From: Xanthobacteraceae bacterium
GTDB taxonomy: Bacteria > Pseudomonadota > Alphaproteobacteria > Rhizobiales > Xanthobacteraceae
Length of the DNA: 64,000 bases
NCBI GenBank assembly: GCA_019745775.1
Contig: JAIESR010000063.1
Location: 1 to 64,000 of the forward strand
Direction: 5' to 3'
This document shows, in pieces, positions 36,755 to 46,831 of this stretch. The translations under genes and the position numbers were made by a program. The notes under the pieces are model-generated. The model had not been told where the DNA came from. It saw nothing but the letters and a program-made list of their open reading frames with translations, and ran no database searches. Within the stretch, counting starts at the first letter, position 1. Every line of letters starts with the position of its first letter.

Positions 36755-37615
36755 CTATACCATGACCTCGGCGCGGCCGTTGTTGATCGCGACCACGTCG
36801 CGCTCGACCACGCGGGAGCGGAAGCTCACGACCTGGCCGTCGCGCCACATCTCGGTGCGGATAGTCTCGCCCGGGAACACCGGCGCCGAGAACCGCGCCG
36901 AGATCGCGGTCAGCTTCGCCGGGTCGTAGCCGCAAAGGCTCTTGAGCAGCGCGTGGCCGGCGACGCCATAGGTCGCAAGACCGTGCAGGATCGGGCGCGG
37001 AAAGCCGGCGGCCTTCGCCACCGCCGGGTCGGCATGCAGCGGGTTCGGATCGGCGGAGAGCCGGTAGACCAGCGCCATCTCCGGCCGGGTCGGCAGGTCG
37101 CAGACGAGGTCCGGCGCGCGCTCCGGGATCGCATGCGGTGCCGGCTGCTGGCGCGGCGGACCGCCGAAGCCGCCGTCGGCGCGGCAGAAGGTCGTGTGCT
37201 GGATCGCCGCGATGCGCGCGCCGGTCGCCTTGTCGTCGATGGTGCGCTCGGAATAGAGCACCGCGCCCTTGCCCTCGCCCTTGTCGATGATCTCGGTGAC
37301 GCGGGTCTTGCTGATGACGGTGCCTGATGGCGCGAGCGGCCGGTGCAGCTTGACGGCGTACTCGCCGGCGACGACCCGCACCCAGTCGATGCCGGTGTCG
37401 AGGTCCTTTACCCAGAAGCCGGGGTGGCCGATCACCACCGCCATCGTGGGCAGCACTTTCAGGTTTTTCTCATAGACGAAATTGAGCTGATCTTCGTCGA
37501 CGGGGTCGTAGCCGAGCCCGAGCCCGAGCGCGTAGAGCATGCAGTCCTTCGGGCCATACGTGTGCTCGACGTCGGGGATATTCAGCGCCTTGAGCTTTTC
37601 GTAGACGATCGCCAT
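36755..37615 (-). CDS. MaoC-like (R)-specific enoyl-CoA hydratase, double hot-dog
   Basis: This 286-residue protein has two hot-dog domains like eukaryotic type 2 peroxisomal hydratases. The N-terminal half contains YALGLGLGYDPVDEDQLNFVYE and the C-terminal half has the catalytic hydratase motif YRLSADPNPLHADPAVAKAAGFPRPILHG (Asp and His in NPLHADP). It hydrates 2-enoyl-CoA. The ATG at 37615 shares a base with the SDR stop (TGATG). A REP-like element follows it. Confidence 0.93.
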   Translation of the reverse strand: MAIVYEKLKALNIPDVEHTYGPKDCMLYALGLGLGYDPVDEDQLNFVYEKNLKVLPTMAVVIGHPGFWVKDLDTGIDWVRVVAGEYAVKLHRPLAPSGTVISKTRVTEIIDKGEGKGAVLYSERTIDDKATGARIAAIQHTTFCRADGGFGGPPRQQPAPHAIPERAPDLVCDLPTRPEMALVYRLSADPNPLHADPAVAKAAGFPRPILHGLATYGVAGHALLKSLCGYDPAKLTAISARFSAPVFPGETIRTEMWRDGQVVSFRSRVVERDVVAINNGRAEVMV

Positions 37616-38532
37616 CAGATGGGATCCCACGAGAACACGTCACCGGAGCGTTCCAGCGGCGTGAGCGAGGGACCGAACGCGCCCTTGAGCTGCCGGTCGA
37701 GCTTCTCCGGCGTCCAGCCGTCGGAGCGGTGGATGGTGCGCACCGGGCGCGGCTGCGAGAACAGGAACACCTCGTTGTTGCGGACGCCGAAAATCTGACC
37801 CGTGATGCCTTCGGCGCTGTCCGACGCGAGATAGACCACCAGCGGCGCGATCTTCTCCGGCGTCATCTGCTGAAACCGCTCGACGCGACGTTTCTCCTCT
37901 TCGGTCTCGGCCGGGATCGAATCGATCATGCGAGTCCAGGCGAACGGCGCGACGCAGTTCGAGCGCACCTTGAAACGCTGCATGTCGAGCGCGATCGCAC
38001 GCGACAACCCGACGATGCCGAACTTCGCCGCCATATAGTTGGCCTGGCCGAAATTTCCGACCAGCGCCGAGGTCGAGGTCATGTGGACGAAAGCGCCGGA
38101 ATTCTGCTCCCGGAAATGCGGGGCGCAGGCGCGGCTCATGTTGAACGAGCCGTTGAGATGGACGTCGAGCACGTCCTGCCAGTCCTTGTGGCTCATGCGG
38201 TGGAAGATCGCATCGCGCAGGATGCCGGCATTGTTCACCAGGATGTCGACCCGGCCGAAGGTCTCGACCGCGGTCTTCACGATCGCCTCGGCGTTCTTGG
38301 CTTCGGCGATCGAGAGCGTGGAAGCGATCGCGTCGCCGCCGGCTTGTCTGATCTCTTCCACGATCTGCTGGGCCGGGCCGGCGTCAGTGCCGGCACCTTG
38401 CAGGCTCGCGCCGATGTCGCAGGCGACGACCTTGGCGCCCTCCCGCGCGAGACCGAGCGCGATCCCGCGACCGATCCCGCGGGCGGCGCCGGTGACGATC
38501 GCAACTTTCCCGGAAACGATGCCTGCGGCCAT
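37615..38532 (-). CDS. SDR-family oxidoreductase, hydroxyacyl-CoA dehydrogenase-like
   Basis: This 305-residue protein has an N-terminal SDR domain resembling the dehydrogenase part of peroxisomal multifunctional enzymes: TGAARGIGRGIALGLAREGA (NAD-binding), NNAGILRDAIFHRM, STSALVGNFGQANYMAAKFG (Ser, Tyr, Lys triad). The extra C-terminal part (FSQPRPVRTIHRSDGWTPEKL) is typical of this branch. With the MaoC hydratase and acyl-CoA dehydrogenase it could complete a beta-oxidation-like sequence. It lies downstream of the MetE-like array but has its own gap of 137 bases. Confidence 0.93.
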   Translation of the reverse strand: MAAGIVSGKVAIVTGAARGIGRGIALGLAREGAKVVACDIGASLQGAGTDAGPAQQIVEEIRQAGGDAIASTLSIAEAKNAEAIVKTAVETFGRVDILVNNAGILRDAIFHRMSHKDWQDVLDVHLNGSFNMSRACAPHFREQNSGAFVHMTSTSALVGNFGQANYMAAKFGIVGLSRAIALDMQRFKVRSNCVAPFAWTRMIDSIPAETEEEKRRVERFQQMTPEKIAPLVVYLASDSAEGITGQIFGVRNNEVFLFSQPRPVRTIHRSDGWTPEKLDRQLKGAFGPSLTPLERSGDVFSWDPI

Positions 38533-38616
38533 AGAAGCGTCCTGTTGCTTTCAACCTTGATGGGCTAGTGCGGTAGCACGTTGCAATACTTGGTGCGTGG
38601 GCTGGCGCTGACCGGT

Positions 38617-38640
38617 CCTCTCTCCCCTCCGGGGAGAGGG
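38617..38640 (-). terminator. Possible hairpin terminator after the MetE-like array
   Basis: TCTCCCC (38621-38627) pairs with GGGGAGA (38631-38637) around a three-base loop, between the end of the MetE-like array and the SDR start. No clear U-run follows on the minus strand, so termination is weakly supported; it may be a remnant of the CTCTCCCC repeat family seen at 54095. Confidence 0.3.
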
Positions 38641-38669
38641 AATCCACCGAGCGCGCGGCAGCGATGCAG

Positions 38670-39779
38670 CTATCGCCCCCAAACATCGTCGGCCAACTCC
38701 ACGATCATGCGGAGCTTCGCCCACTGCTCTTCCTCGGCGAGGATATTGCCTTCCTCGGTCGAGGCAAAGCCGCATTGCGGCGACAGACAAAGCTGGTCGA
38801 TGTCGACGAACTTCGCAGCCTCGTCGATCCGGCGCCTGATTTCGTCCTTGCTTTCGAGCGTGCCGCTCTTCGAGGTGACGAGCCCGAGCACGACGGTCTT
38901 GCCCTTGGGCACGAAGCGCAGCGGCTCGAAGCCACCGGAGCGCGCGGTGTCGTATTCCATGAAATAGCCGTGCACCCTGATGGTGTTGAACAGCATCTCG
39001 GCGATCGGCTCGTAGCCGCCCCCGGCGCTGATGAAGGTCGAGCGGAAATTGCCGCGGCACAGATGCATGGTGATGGTCATGTCGGACGGAATGTCCGCGA
39101 TCGCGGCGTTGATCATGCCGGCGTACACGAACGGCAGCTTGTCGGGATCGTCGCCGCGCGCCTTGACCTGCGGGCGGAGCTCGGGGTCACAAAGATAAGT
39201 GAGGTTGGTCTCGTCGAGCTGGAGATAGCGGCAGCCCGCGTCGGCAAAGGCGCGCACCGTCTTGCTCCAGGTCTGGCCGAGGTCGCGATAGTAGTCGTCC
39301 ATCGACGGATAGATCGATTCCGGCACCACCTTGCGGCCGAACCGGAAGTGCAGTGTCGATGGCGACGGGATCGTCATCTTCGGCGTCGCCTTGGTGTGCG
39401 ACTGCACGAACTTGAAATGCTCGATCATCGGATGGGGCGTATAGCCGCCGAGCTTCTTGTTGACCCGCAGCTGAATCGGATGCGACGTCGCGCCATGGAA
39501 CTGGAACGCGCGCTCCCCATAGTAGGACTCGACGCCGTCGAGGGCCTTGAGGAAGTCGGTCTGCCAGGAGGCGCGCCGGTATTCGCCATCGGTGACCGAT
39601 TTCAGCCCGACAGCTTCCTGCTTCCTGATCAGCGCCTCGATCTCGCGATCCTCGACCGCCTTGAGCTCGGCGGCGGTGATCTCGTTCTTTTCGCGCTGGG
39701 AACGGGCATCCTTGAGGGCCTGCGAGCGAAGCAGGCTGCCGACATGGTCGGCGCGGAACGGCGGCTTGGTACGCATCAT
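38670..39779 (-). CDS. Cobalamin-independent methionine synthase-like (MetE C-terminal domain) protein, copy 4 of array
   Basis: This 369-residue protein is a core-MetE barrel without the MetE N-terminal half. It has TKPPFRADHVGSLLR, TDGEYRR, and zinc ligands like MetE: His239 and Cys241 in MHLCRGN, a Glu in YFMEYD and a Cys in LSPQCGF. Related proteins (YxjG/YxjH type) transfer methyl groups to homocysteine; the methyl donor here is unknown, and epoxyalkane:CoM transferases use the same fold. It is last in the array, four bases downstream of the preceding copy, and very similar to it. Confidence 0.9.
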   Translation of the reverse strand: MMRTKPPFRADHVGSLLRSQALKDARSQREKNEITAAELKAVEDREIEALIRKQEAVGLKSVTDGEYRRASWQTDFLKALDGVESYYGERAFQFHGATSHPIQLRVNKKLGGYTPHPMIEHFKFVQSHTKATPKMTIPSPSTLHFRFGRKVVPESIYPSMDDYYRDLGQTWSKTVRAFADAGCRYLQLDETNLTYLCDPELRPQVKARGDDPDKLPFVYAGMINAAIADIPSDMTITMHLCRGNFRSTFISAGGGYEPIAEMLFNTIRVHGYFMEYDTARSGGFEPLRFVPKGKTVVLGLVTSKSGTLESKDEIRRRIDEAAKFVDIDQLCLSPQCGFASTEEGNILAEEEQWAKLRMIVELADDVWGR

Positions 39780-39783
39780 TGAG

Positions 39784-40890
39784 CTAGCGACCCCACACTT
39801 CTTCGGACAGCTCGACGATCATCCTGAGCTTCGCCCACTGCTGCTCCTCAGTGAGGATATTGCCCTCCTCAGTCGAGGCGAAGCCGCACTGCGGCGACAG
39901 GCAGAGCTGATCGAGGCTCACATATTTCGTCGCCTCGTCGATCCGGCGCTTGAGCTCGTCCCTGCTCTCGAGCGCGCCGCTCTTCGAGGTGACCAGCCCG
40001 AGCACCACGGTCTTGTCCTTCGGCACGAAGCGCAGCGGCTCGAACCCGCCGGCGCGCGCCGAGTCGTATTCCATGAAATAGCCGTTCACCTTGATCTCGT
40101 TGAATAGGATCTCCGCCACCGGCTCGTACCCGCCCGACGCCACGAAGGTCGATTGAAAGTTGCCGCGGCACAGATGCATGGAGACGGTCATGTCGGCGGG
40201 GATGTCGGAAATCGCCGTGTTGATCATCGTCGCATAGATATGCGGCAACCGCTCGGGATCGTCGCCGCGCTGGGTAACGTGCTTGCGCAGCTCGGCATCG
40301 CAGAGATAGGTGAAATTCACCTCGTCGAGCTGCAGGTAGCGGCAGCCTGCATCGGCAAACGCACGTACCGCCTTGCGGAAGGACGTCCCGAGGTCGCGGT
40401 AGAAATCGTCCATCGCCGGATAGATCGCCTCCGGAACGGCGGCGCGGCCGTAGCGGAAATGCAGCGACGACGGCGACGGGATGGTCATCTTCGGGGTCGC
40501 TTTGGTGTGCGACTGCACGAATTTGAAATGCTCGATCATCGGATGCGGTACGTAGCCGCCGAGCTTGCCAATGACGCGCAGCATCATCGGCTTCGGCTGC
40601 ACGCCCTGGAACGCGATCTTGCGCTCGCCGAGATAGGCCTCGACGCCGTCGAGCTTCCCGAGGAAGTCGTAATTCCAGAACGCGCGGCGGTACTCGCCGT
40701 CGGTGACCGATTTGAGCCCCACGGCCTCCTGCTTCCTGATGATCGCCTCGATCTCGCGATCCTCGATCGCCTCGAGCTGATCGGCCGTGATCTCGCCCGT
40801 CTCGCGCTTGGCGCGCGCCTCCTTGAGCGGCGCGGAACGCAGGAGGCTGCCGACATGGTCGGCGCGAAAGGGCGGCTTTGTTCTTGTCAT
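39784..40890 (-). CDS. MetE C-terminal domain-like protein, copy 3 of array
   Basis: This 368-residue protein is a close paralogue of the next gene: it shares TKPPFRADHVGSLLR, VGLKSVTDGEYRRA, PHPMIEHFKFVQSHTKATPK and SPQCGFASTEEGNIL. The zinc ligands are intact (MHLCRGN, YFMEYD, SPQCGF). The ATG at 40890 overlaps the stop of the preceding gene by four bases (ATGA), strong evidence of coupling. The C-terminal halves of the two copies match almost completely, suggesting duplication with later sequence exchange. Substrate unknown. Confidence 0.9.
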   Translation of the reverse strand: MTRTKPPFRADHVGSLLRSAPLKEARAKRETGEITADQLEAIEDREIEAIIRKQEAVGLKSVTDGEYRRAFWNYDFLGKLDGVEAYLGERKIAFQGVQPKPMMLRVIGKLGGYVPHPMIEHFKFVQSHTKATPKMTIPSPSSLHFRYGRAAVPEAIYPAMDDFYRDLGTSFRKAVRAFADAGCRYLQLDEVNFTYLCDAELRKHVTQRGDDPERLPHIYATMINTAISDIPADMTVSMHLCRGNFQSTFVASGGYEPVAEILFNEIKVNGYFMEYDSARAGGFEPLRFVPKDKTVVLGLVTSKSGALESRDELKRRIDEATKYVSLDQLCLSPQCGFASTEEGNILTEEQQWAKLRMIVELSEEVWGR

Positions 40891-41924
40891 GAGGCGCGTT
40901 GTCCGGTGAGTTCGTGACGCACGATCGCGGCACCATCGGCCATGGCCTTCATCTTGCCGAAGGCGACATGACGCGGCAGGTATTTCATGCCGCAATCCGG
41001 CGCGACGACGATCCGCTCGGCGGGAACATGCGGCAGCGCGCGGCGGATGCGCTCGGCAACCGTTTGCGGCGTTTCGACGGCAATGTCTGAGAGATCGATC
41101 ACGCCGAGGACGATCGTCTTCGACGGCAGCTCCTTGAGCACGGCGAGGTCGAGCTTGGGTTGCGCCGCCTCGATCGAGATCTGCTGCGCCGCCGTCTGTT
41201 CCAGCTCGGGTAGGAACGAGTAGCCGGACGGTTTCGACTTCACCATCTGCGCATAGCCGAAGCAGAGGTGGATGGCGGTCGTTCCGGTGACGCCCTTGAG
41301 CGCGCGCTCGAGCGCGGCGAGTCCGTAGGCCTTGGCCTTGTCCGGCCGCGCCTGCATCCAGGGCTCGTCGAGCTGCACGATGTCGGCACCGGCGGCGAAC
41401 ATGTCCTTGATCTCGGCGTTGACGGCGGCGGCGTAGTCCAGCGCCAGCGCCGCCTCGTCGTTGTAATAGTGGTCCTCGCACTGCTGCGCCATCGTGAACG
41501 GCCCCGGCACGGTCATCTTGATCTTGCGATCGGTGTTGGCGCGCAGGAATTCGACGTCGCGCACCTCGACCGGATGGCGGCGCCGGATGGCGCCGATGAC
41601 GCGCGGCACGATGGTGAAACCACCGGTGCGATTCGGCGTCTTGCCGGGATTGTCGAGGTCGACGCCGTCGAGCGCGGTGGCGAAGCGGTTGGAATAGCTC
41701 TCGCGCCGCTGCTCGCCGTCGGTGACGATGTCGAGGCCGGCGCGCTCCTGATCCTGGATGGCGACGCGCGTGGCGTCATCCTGCGCCGCGTCGAGCCGCT
41801 CGGGATCGACGCGCCACAATTCCTTGGCGCGCACCCGCGGCGGCATCTGCTTGGCGAGGCTCGCGCGGTCGATCAGCCAGTCCGGCTGCGGATACGAGCC
41901 GACCAGCGACGTCGGAAACAGCAT
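40887..41924 (-). CDS. MetE-like methyltransferase, divergent copy 2 of array
   Basis: This 345-residue member differs from the other three. It starts MLFPTSLVGSYPQPDWLIDR, with TDGEQRRESYSNRFATALDG, VQLDEPWMQARPDKA, IHLCFGYAQ and APDCGMKYLPR. The zinc ligands HxC and C are present. Such DUF-like MetE relatives are often annotated as methionine synthase II; the form with GSYPQPDWL appears in catabolic clusters. It overlaps the following gene by four bases and the preceding one by one. It may form a complex with the other three or act on a different substrate. Confidence 0.88.
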   Translation of the reverse strand: MLFPTSLVGSYPQPDWLIDRASLAKQMPPRVRAKELWRVDPERLDAAQDDATRVAIQDQERAGLDIVTDGEQRRESYSNRFATALDGVDLDNPGKTPNRTGGFTIVPRVIGAIRRRHPVEVRDVEFLRANTDRKIKMTVPGPFTMAQQCEDHYYNDEAALALDYAAAVNAEIKDMFAAGADIVQLDEPWMQARPDKAKAYGLAALERALKGVTGTTAIHLCFGYAQMVKSKPSGYSFLPELEQTAAQQISIEAAQPKLDLAVLKELPSKTIVLGVIDLSDIAVETPQTVAERIRRALPHVPAERIVVAPDCGMKYLPRHVAFGKMKAMADGAAIVRHELTGQRAS

Positions 41925-43033
41925 CAGGCCCTGCCCCACACCTCGCTGGCGGTTTCCACGATCATCCGGAACTTCGCCCATTGCTGGTCCTCGGCAAGAA
42001 TATTGCCCTCCTCGGTCGAGGCGAAGCCGCATTGCGGCGACAGGCATAGCTGGTCGAGCGGCGCGAACTTGGTCGCCTCGTCGATCCGGCGCTTGATGTC
42101 GTCCTTCTTCTCGAGCGTGCCGCTCTTCGAGGTGACGAGACCGAGCACCACGCTCTTGTTGCCCTTTGGCAGGAACCGTAGCGGCTCGAAGCCGCCGGAG
42201 CGGTCGGTATCGTACTCAAGAAAATAGCCGTCGAAGTTCACGCCGCCGAGGAGCCGCTCGGCGACCGGCTCGTAGCCGCCTTCCGACACCCAGGTCGACT
42301 TGAAGTTGCCGCGGCAGACATGCGTGGTGACGGTCATGTCGGCCGGCTTCGCCTTGAGCGCGGTGTTGATGACGTCCTGGTAGATCTGCGGCAGGTTGTC
42401 GGCCATCGGCATGCGCTGACGCGCCGCCTCCATCTCCGCCGGCGAGCACAGATACGCCCACACCACGTCGTCGAACTGCAGATAGCGGCAGCCGGCGTCG
42501 TAGAACCCCTTCACCGCCTTCGCATAGGCGTCGCCGAGATCGGCGAAGAAATTGTCGATGTTGGCGTAGATGTTCTTCGGCAGGCCGTCCTTGGGCAGCC
42601 GGAAATGCATCACCGGCGGCGCCGGGATGCACATCTTGGGCGTCACCTTCGCCACCGATTTGAGGTAGCGGAAGTGGTCCAGCATCGGGTGATTGGAGAA
42701 ACCGACCTTGCCGGTGATCTTGTAGCCTTCCGGCCGGGTCTCGACCCCGTGGAACTTGATGCCGTGCGGCAGGATCACCTTCTCGACGCCGTCGAGGCCC
42801 CAGAAGAAGTCCATGTGCCACCAGGAGCGGCGATACTCGCCGTCGGTCGCGAGCTTGAGGCCGACCTCCTCCTGCCTGCGCACGATCTTCTCGATCTCGC
42901 GGTCCTCGACCGCTTTCAGCCCGGCCGCGTCGATCTCGCCCTTCTCGCGTTTGGTGCGCGCGGCGTGGATCGCGTCCGAACGTAGGATCGAGCCGACGTG
43001 GTCGGCGCGGTAGGGTGGCTTGGTACGTTCCAT
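41924..43033 (-). CDS. MetE C-terminal domain-like protein, copy 1 of array
   Basis: This 369-residue protein is the first gene of the array. It shares TKPPYRADHVGSILR, VGLKLATDGEYRRSWW, THVCRGNFKSTW (zinc His and Cys), YFLEYDTDRSGGFEPLRFLP and SPQCGFASTEEGNIL with copies 3 and 4 but is more distant in the middle, with FDDVVWAYLCSPAEM where they have LDE(T/V)NxTYLCD. Its stop overlaps the start of copy 2 by one base. A GAAGCGTCTC stretch precedes the ATG; no clear promoter was seen. Confidence 0.9.
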   Translation of the reverse strand: MERTKPPYRADHVGSILRSDAIHAARTKREKGEIDAAGLKAVEDREIEKIVRRQEEVGLKLATDGEYRRSWWHMDFFWGLDGVEKVILPHGIKFHGVETRPEGYKITGKVGFSNHPMLDHFRYLKSVAKVTPKMCIPAPPVMHFRLPKDGLPKNIYANIDNFFADLGDAYAKAVKGFYDAGCRYLQFDDVVWAYLCSPAEMEAARQRMPMADNLPQIYQDVINTALKAKPADMTVTTHVCRGNFKSTWVSEGGYEPVAERLLGGVNFDGYFLEYDTDRSGGFEPLRFLPKGNKSVVLGLVTSKSGTLEKKDDIKRRIDEATKFAPLDQLCLSPQCGFASTEEGNILAEDQQWAKFRMIVETASEVWGRA

Positions 43034-43139
43034 GAGACGCTTCCTCCGTCAGGTCTTTGCCTTTCGGTAGCGCGGAACGCGGCGGGAGGAAAGTCGTCAA
43101 TGGGACGGGGCGACAATGTGGGCCGCGGCCCATCAAGCG

Positions 43140-44123
43140 CTATTTCCGCCCCGCCTGGATCAGCCTCAACCGCGCGACCTGGGCGCATTCTTCCGAGACC
43201 TGGAAATAGCGCGCCACCGCGTCGGCCCCGATCTCGAATGGGTGCGGCTCACCCTCCCGGCGCGCCGCAATGGTCCTCATTTTCATGACCGCATTGTCGA
43301 ACTCGGAATGGTTCGACATCAGCACGGTCGCCTTGGCGCTCGCCGCGGCCGCCGCCATCTTGCGCTGCGAAGCAATGTAGGTTTCGAAAGCGGGAACGGT
43401 GTTCACGAAGTTGAACGCCGTCCCGCCCGAATAGGCAACCGTCAGCGGTTTACCGCCGTCCTTGACCTCGAAAATCATCGACATCGTACCGGGCGTGTGG
43501 CCGGGCGTATGCACCAGCGTCACGCTCCCGTCGCCGAGGGTGATCTTCTGGCCGTCGGTGGCGACGATGTCCCGCACCGGTTTGCCTTGCGGGTACGCGT
43601 TCTGCATCTTGTCGAGGCCGTCCCAATCCGGCCCGCTGATGACGATACGGGACTTGAAGCGGTCCTGCATCAACCTCGCCCCGCCGACGTGGTCACGATG
43701 GCCGTGACTGATGATGACATACTTCACGCTGGCGGGATCGAGTCCGAGCTTCTTCAACCCACCGACAATCGCTTCCTCGGAATTGTAGTCGTAGAGCGTG
43801 TCGATCAGGATGATGCCCTCGCTCGTGGTCATGGCCCATGCCGAGTGAATGCGCGATCCGACGAAATAGAGATTGTCGAACACTTTTCCCGGCTCGGTGT
43901 ACCACTGCGCACGCGGCGGCGGCGGCGGTGGCGCGACGTCGCGGCCAGGGCCGGTCTGCGGCGCGACGCAGAGGCGCACCAGCGTACCGGTAAAGTCGAA
44001 CCCCGCCGCTTCCTTGGCCGCGGCCAGACGCGCCTCGACCGTATCGGCTGCGGGCTGCGCCGCCGCCTCCGCAACGCAAAGACCGGCCAAGATTGCGAGT
44101 GCAGCCTGGATCGTACGGGCCAT
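43140..44123 (-). CDS. Secreted metallo-beta-lactamase-fold hydrolase
   Basis: This 327-residue periplasmic protein has a signal peptide (MARTIQAALAILAGLCVAEAAAQ) and the binuclear zinc motif SHGHRDH (His140, His142, Asp144, His145), then VHTPGHTPGTMS and a late MSNHSEFDN histidine, resembling subclass B3 beta-lactamases and related secreted hydrolases. A proline run (about residues 65-70) precedes the fold. The start has GGGAG at good spacing. True beta-lactamase activity is possible but cannot be told from sequence. It lies between the MetE-like array and the lig operon. Confidence 0.88.
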   Translation of the reverse strand: MARTIQAALAILAGLCVAEAAAQPAADTVEARLAAAKEAAGFDFTGTLVRLCVAPQTGPGRDVAPPPPPPRAQWYTEPGKVFDNLYFVGSRIHSAWAMTTSEGIILIDTLYDYNSEEAIVGGLKKLGLDPASVKYVIISHGHRDHVGGARLMQDRFKSRIVISGPDWDGLDKMQNAYPQGKPVRDIVATDGQKITLGDGSVTLVHTPGHTPGTMSMIFEVKDGGKPLTVAYSGGTAFNFVNTVPAFETYIASQRKMAAAAASAKATVLMSNHSEFDNAVMKMRTIAARREGEPHPFEIGADAVARYFQVSEECAQVARLRLIQAGRK

Positions 44124-44251
44124 ATTTCGCTCCCTGCGAGATCGCCGCGCTGATGCGCTTCTTGTTCGGGAGCAGATGTTTGGATTTTTTTCGCTTTCCC
44201 GCAAGGCCAAAGCGACACGGGCCGCCGGCTTTGCGTGCGTCATGCGACCCG

Positions 44252-44278
44252 CAAAAAGCAAGCCGGGTCGACCCGGCT
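44252..44278 (-). terminator. Intrinsic terminator of the catIJ-pcaF-lig operon
   Basis: On the minus strand the self-complementary hairpin AGCCGGGTCGACCCGGCT (7-bp stem, TCGA loop) is followed by TGCTTTTTGC. It lies 37 bases after the ligC stop. Hairpin plus U-run is a standard rho-independent form. Confidence 0.75.
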
Positions 44279-44314
44279 CGCTTGCAGCGATACCTGTGCG
44301 CCGTGTGAACGGAG

Positions 44315-45271
44315 CTAAGCGTGCGCCTTGCGCTGCGGGTCGATGATCTTCTCCAGCCTGCCGAGCACGTGCATGCAGGGCAGGAGTTGCTGAAGACTCG
44401 CGTTCGGCTCGCGCTTCTCCTTGATGGCGGCGATGAACTCGCGGTCCTCGAGCTCGATGCCGTCCATCGAGACGTCAACCTTCGACACGTCGATCTTGTT
44501 GTCCTTGCCGTCGGAGAGGTCGTCGTAGAACGCCTTGAAGGTACCGTTGTCGCAGATGTAGCGGAAGAACGAGCCGAGCGGGCCGTCATTGTTGAACGAC
44601 AGCGACAGCGTCAGCATCGCGCCGGACGGCGTCTTCGCCACGATGCCCATATCCATCGCAATGTTGAGCTGCGGATGGATCGGACCCTGCACGGCGTAGC
44701 AATCCGAGATGGTCTCGCCGGCCTGGTACTGGAACAGATCGATGGTGTGGGCGGCGTGGTGCCAGAGCAGATGATCGGTCCAGCTGCGCGGATTGCCCGA
44801 CGCGTTGATGTTCTTCCGGCGGAAGAAATAGGTCTGCACGTCCATCTGCTGGATCTTCAGCTCGCCGGCCTTGATCTTCTTGTGGACGTATTGATGGCTC
44901 GGGTTGAAGCGGCGCACATGGCCGCCCATCGCCGTGACCCCGGTTTCCTTGGCGATCTTCACCAGCGCCTCGGCGTCCTCCACCGAGTCGGTGACCGGAA
45001 TCTCGACCAGCACATGCTTGCCGGCGCGCATCACCTGCTCGCCCTGGCGGAAGTGCATCTTGGTCGGCGTGGTGAGGATCACCGCGTCGGCGCGCTTGAT
45101 GCCTTCGGAGAGATCGCCGGTGTAGTGCGGAATGCCGTATTTCTTGGCGACCTCGGCGGTGGCGTCCTGATTGCCGCCCACCAGCGAAGTCACCTCGACG
45201 CCCTGAATGCGCTTGAGCGCATCGAGATGCTTCTGACCGAAGGCACCCTGCCCGGCAACGCAAATCTTCAT
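44315..45271 (-). CDS. ligC: 4-carboxy-2-hydroxymuconate-6-semialdehyde dehydrogenase
   Basis: LigC oxidises the ring-fission product of protocatechuate 4,5-cleavage (as its hemiacetal) to 2-pyrone-4,6-dicarboxylate. The 318-residue Gfo/Idh/MocA-fold protein has the NAD(P)-binding VAGQGAFGQKH near residue 5, LTTPTKMHFRQGEQVMRAGKHVLVEIP and HVRRFNPSHQYVHKKIKAGEL, then HHAAHTIDLFQYQ, as in LigC. The ATG at 45271 is two bases after the ligB stop. It is last in the operon, before the terminator. The gene order with ligA and ligB supports the call. Confidence 0.92.
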   Translation of the reverse strand: MKICVAGQGAFGQKHLDALKRIQGVEVTSLVGGNQDATAEVAKKYGIPHYTGDLSEGIKRADAVILTTPTKMHFRQGEQVMRAGKHVLVEIPVTDSVEDAEALVKIAKETGVTAMGGHVRRFNPSHQYVHKKIKAGELKIQQMDVQTYFFRRKNINASGNPRSWTDHLLWHHAAHTIDLFQYQAGETISDCYAVQGPIHPQLNIAMDMGIVAKTPSGAMLTLSLSFNNDGPLGSFFRYICDNGTFKAFYDDLSDGKDNKIDVSKVDVSMDGIELEDREFIAAIKEKREPNASLQQLLPCMHVLGRLEKIIDPQRKAHA

Positions 45272-45273
45272 CG

Positions 45274-46735
<1,462 letters not shown>

Positions 46736-46831
46736 CGGCTCAGCTCCATCCACGCCAGAACGGCTTGATTTGCCCTGACATATATAGCCCGGCGGACCAA
46801 TGCAATGTAAGTCGCGCTGAGGCCGCAGCCC

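Noticed and set aside
39784-41481. A 565-residue fusion of a MetE-like protein with an upstream domain
   Set aside because: The upstream part is a shadow of the overlapping MetE-like copy 2; the ATGA overlap at 40887-40890 marks the real start.
43140-44123. Confident call of a beta-lactamase resistance gene
   Set aside because: The fold and zinc motif fit, but many secreted hydrolases share them and no substrate-specific residues could be checked.
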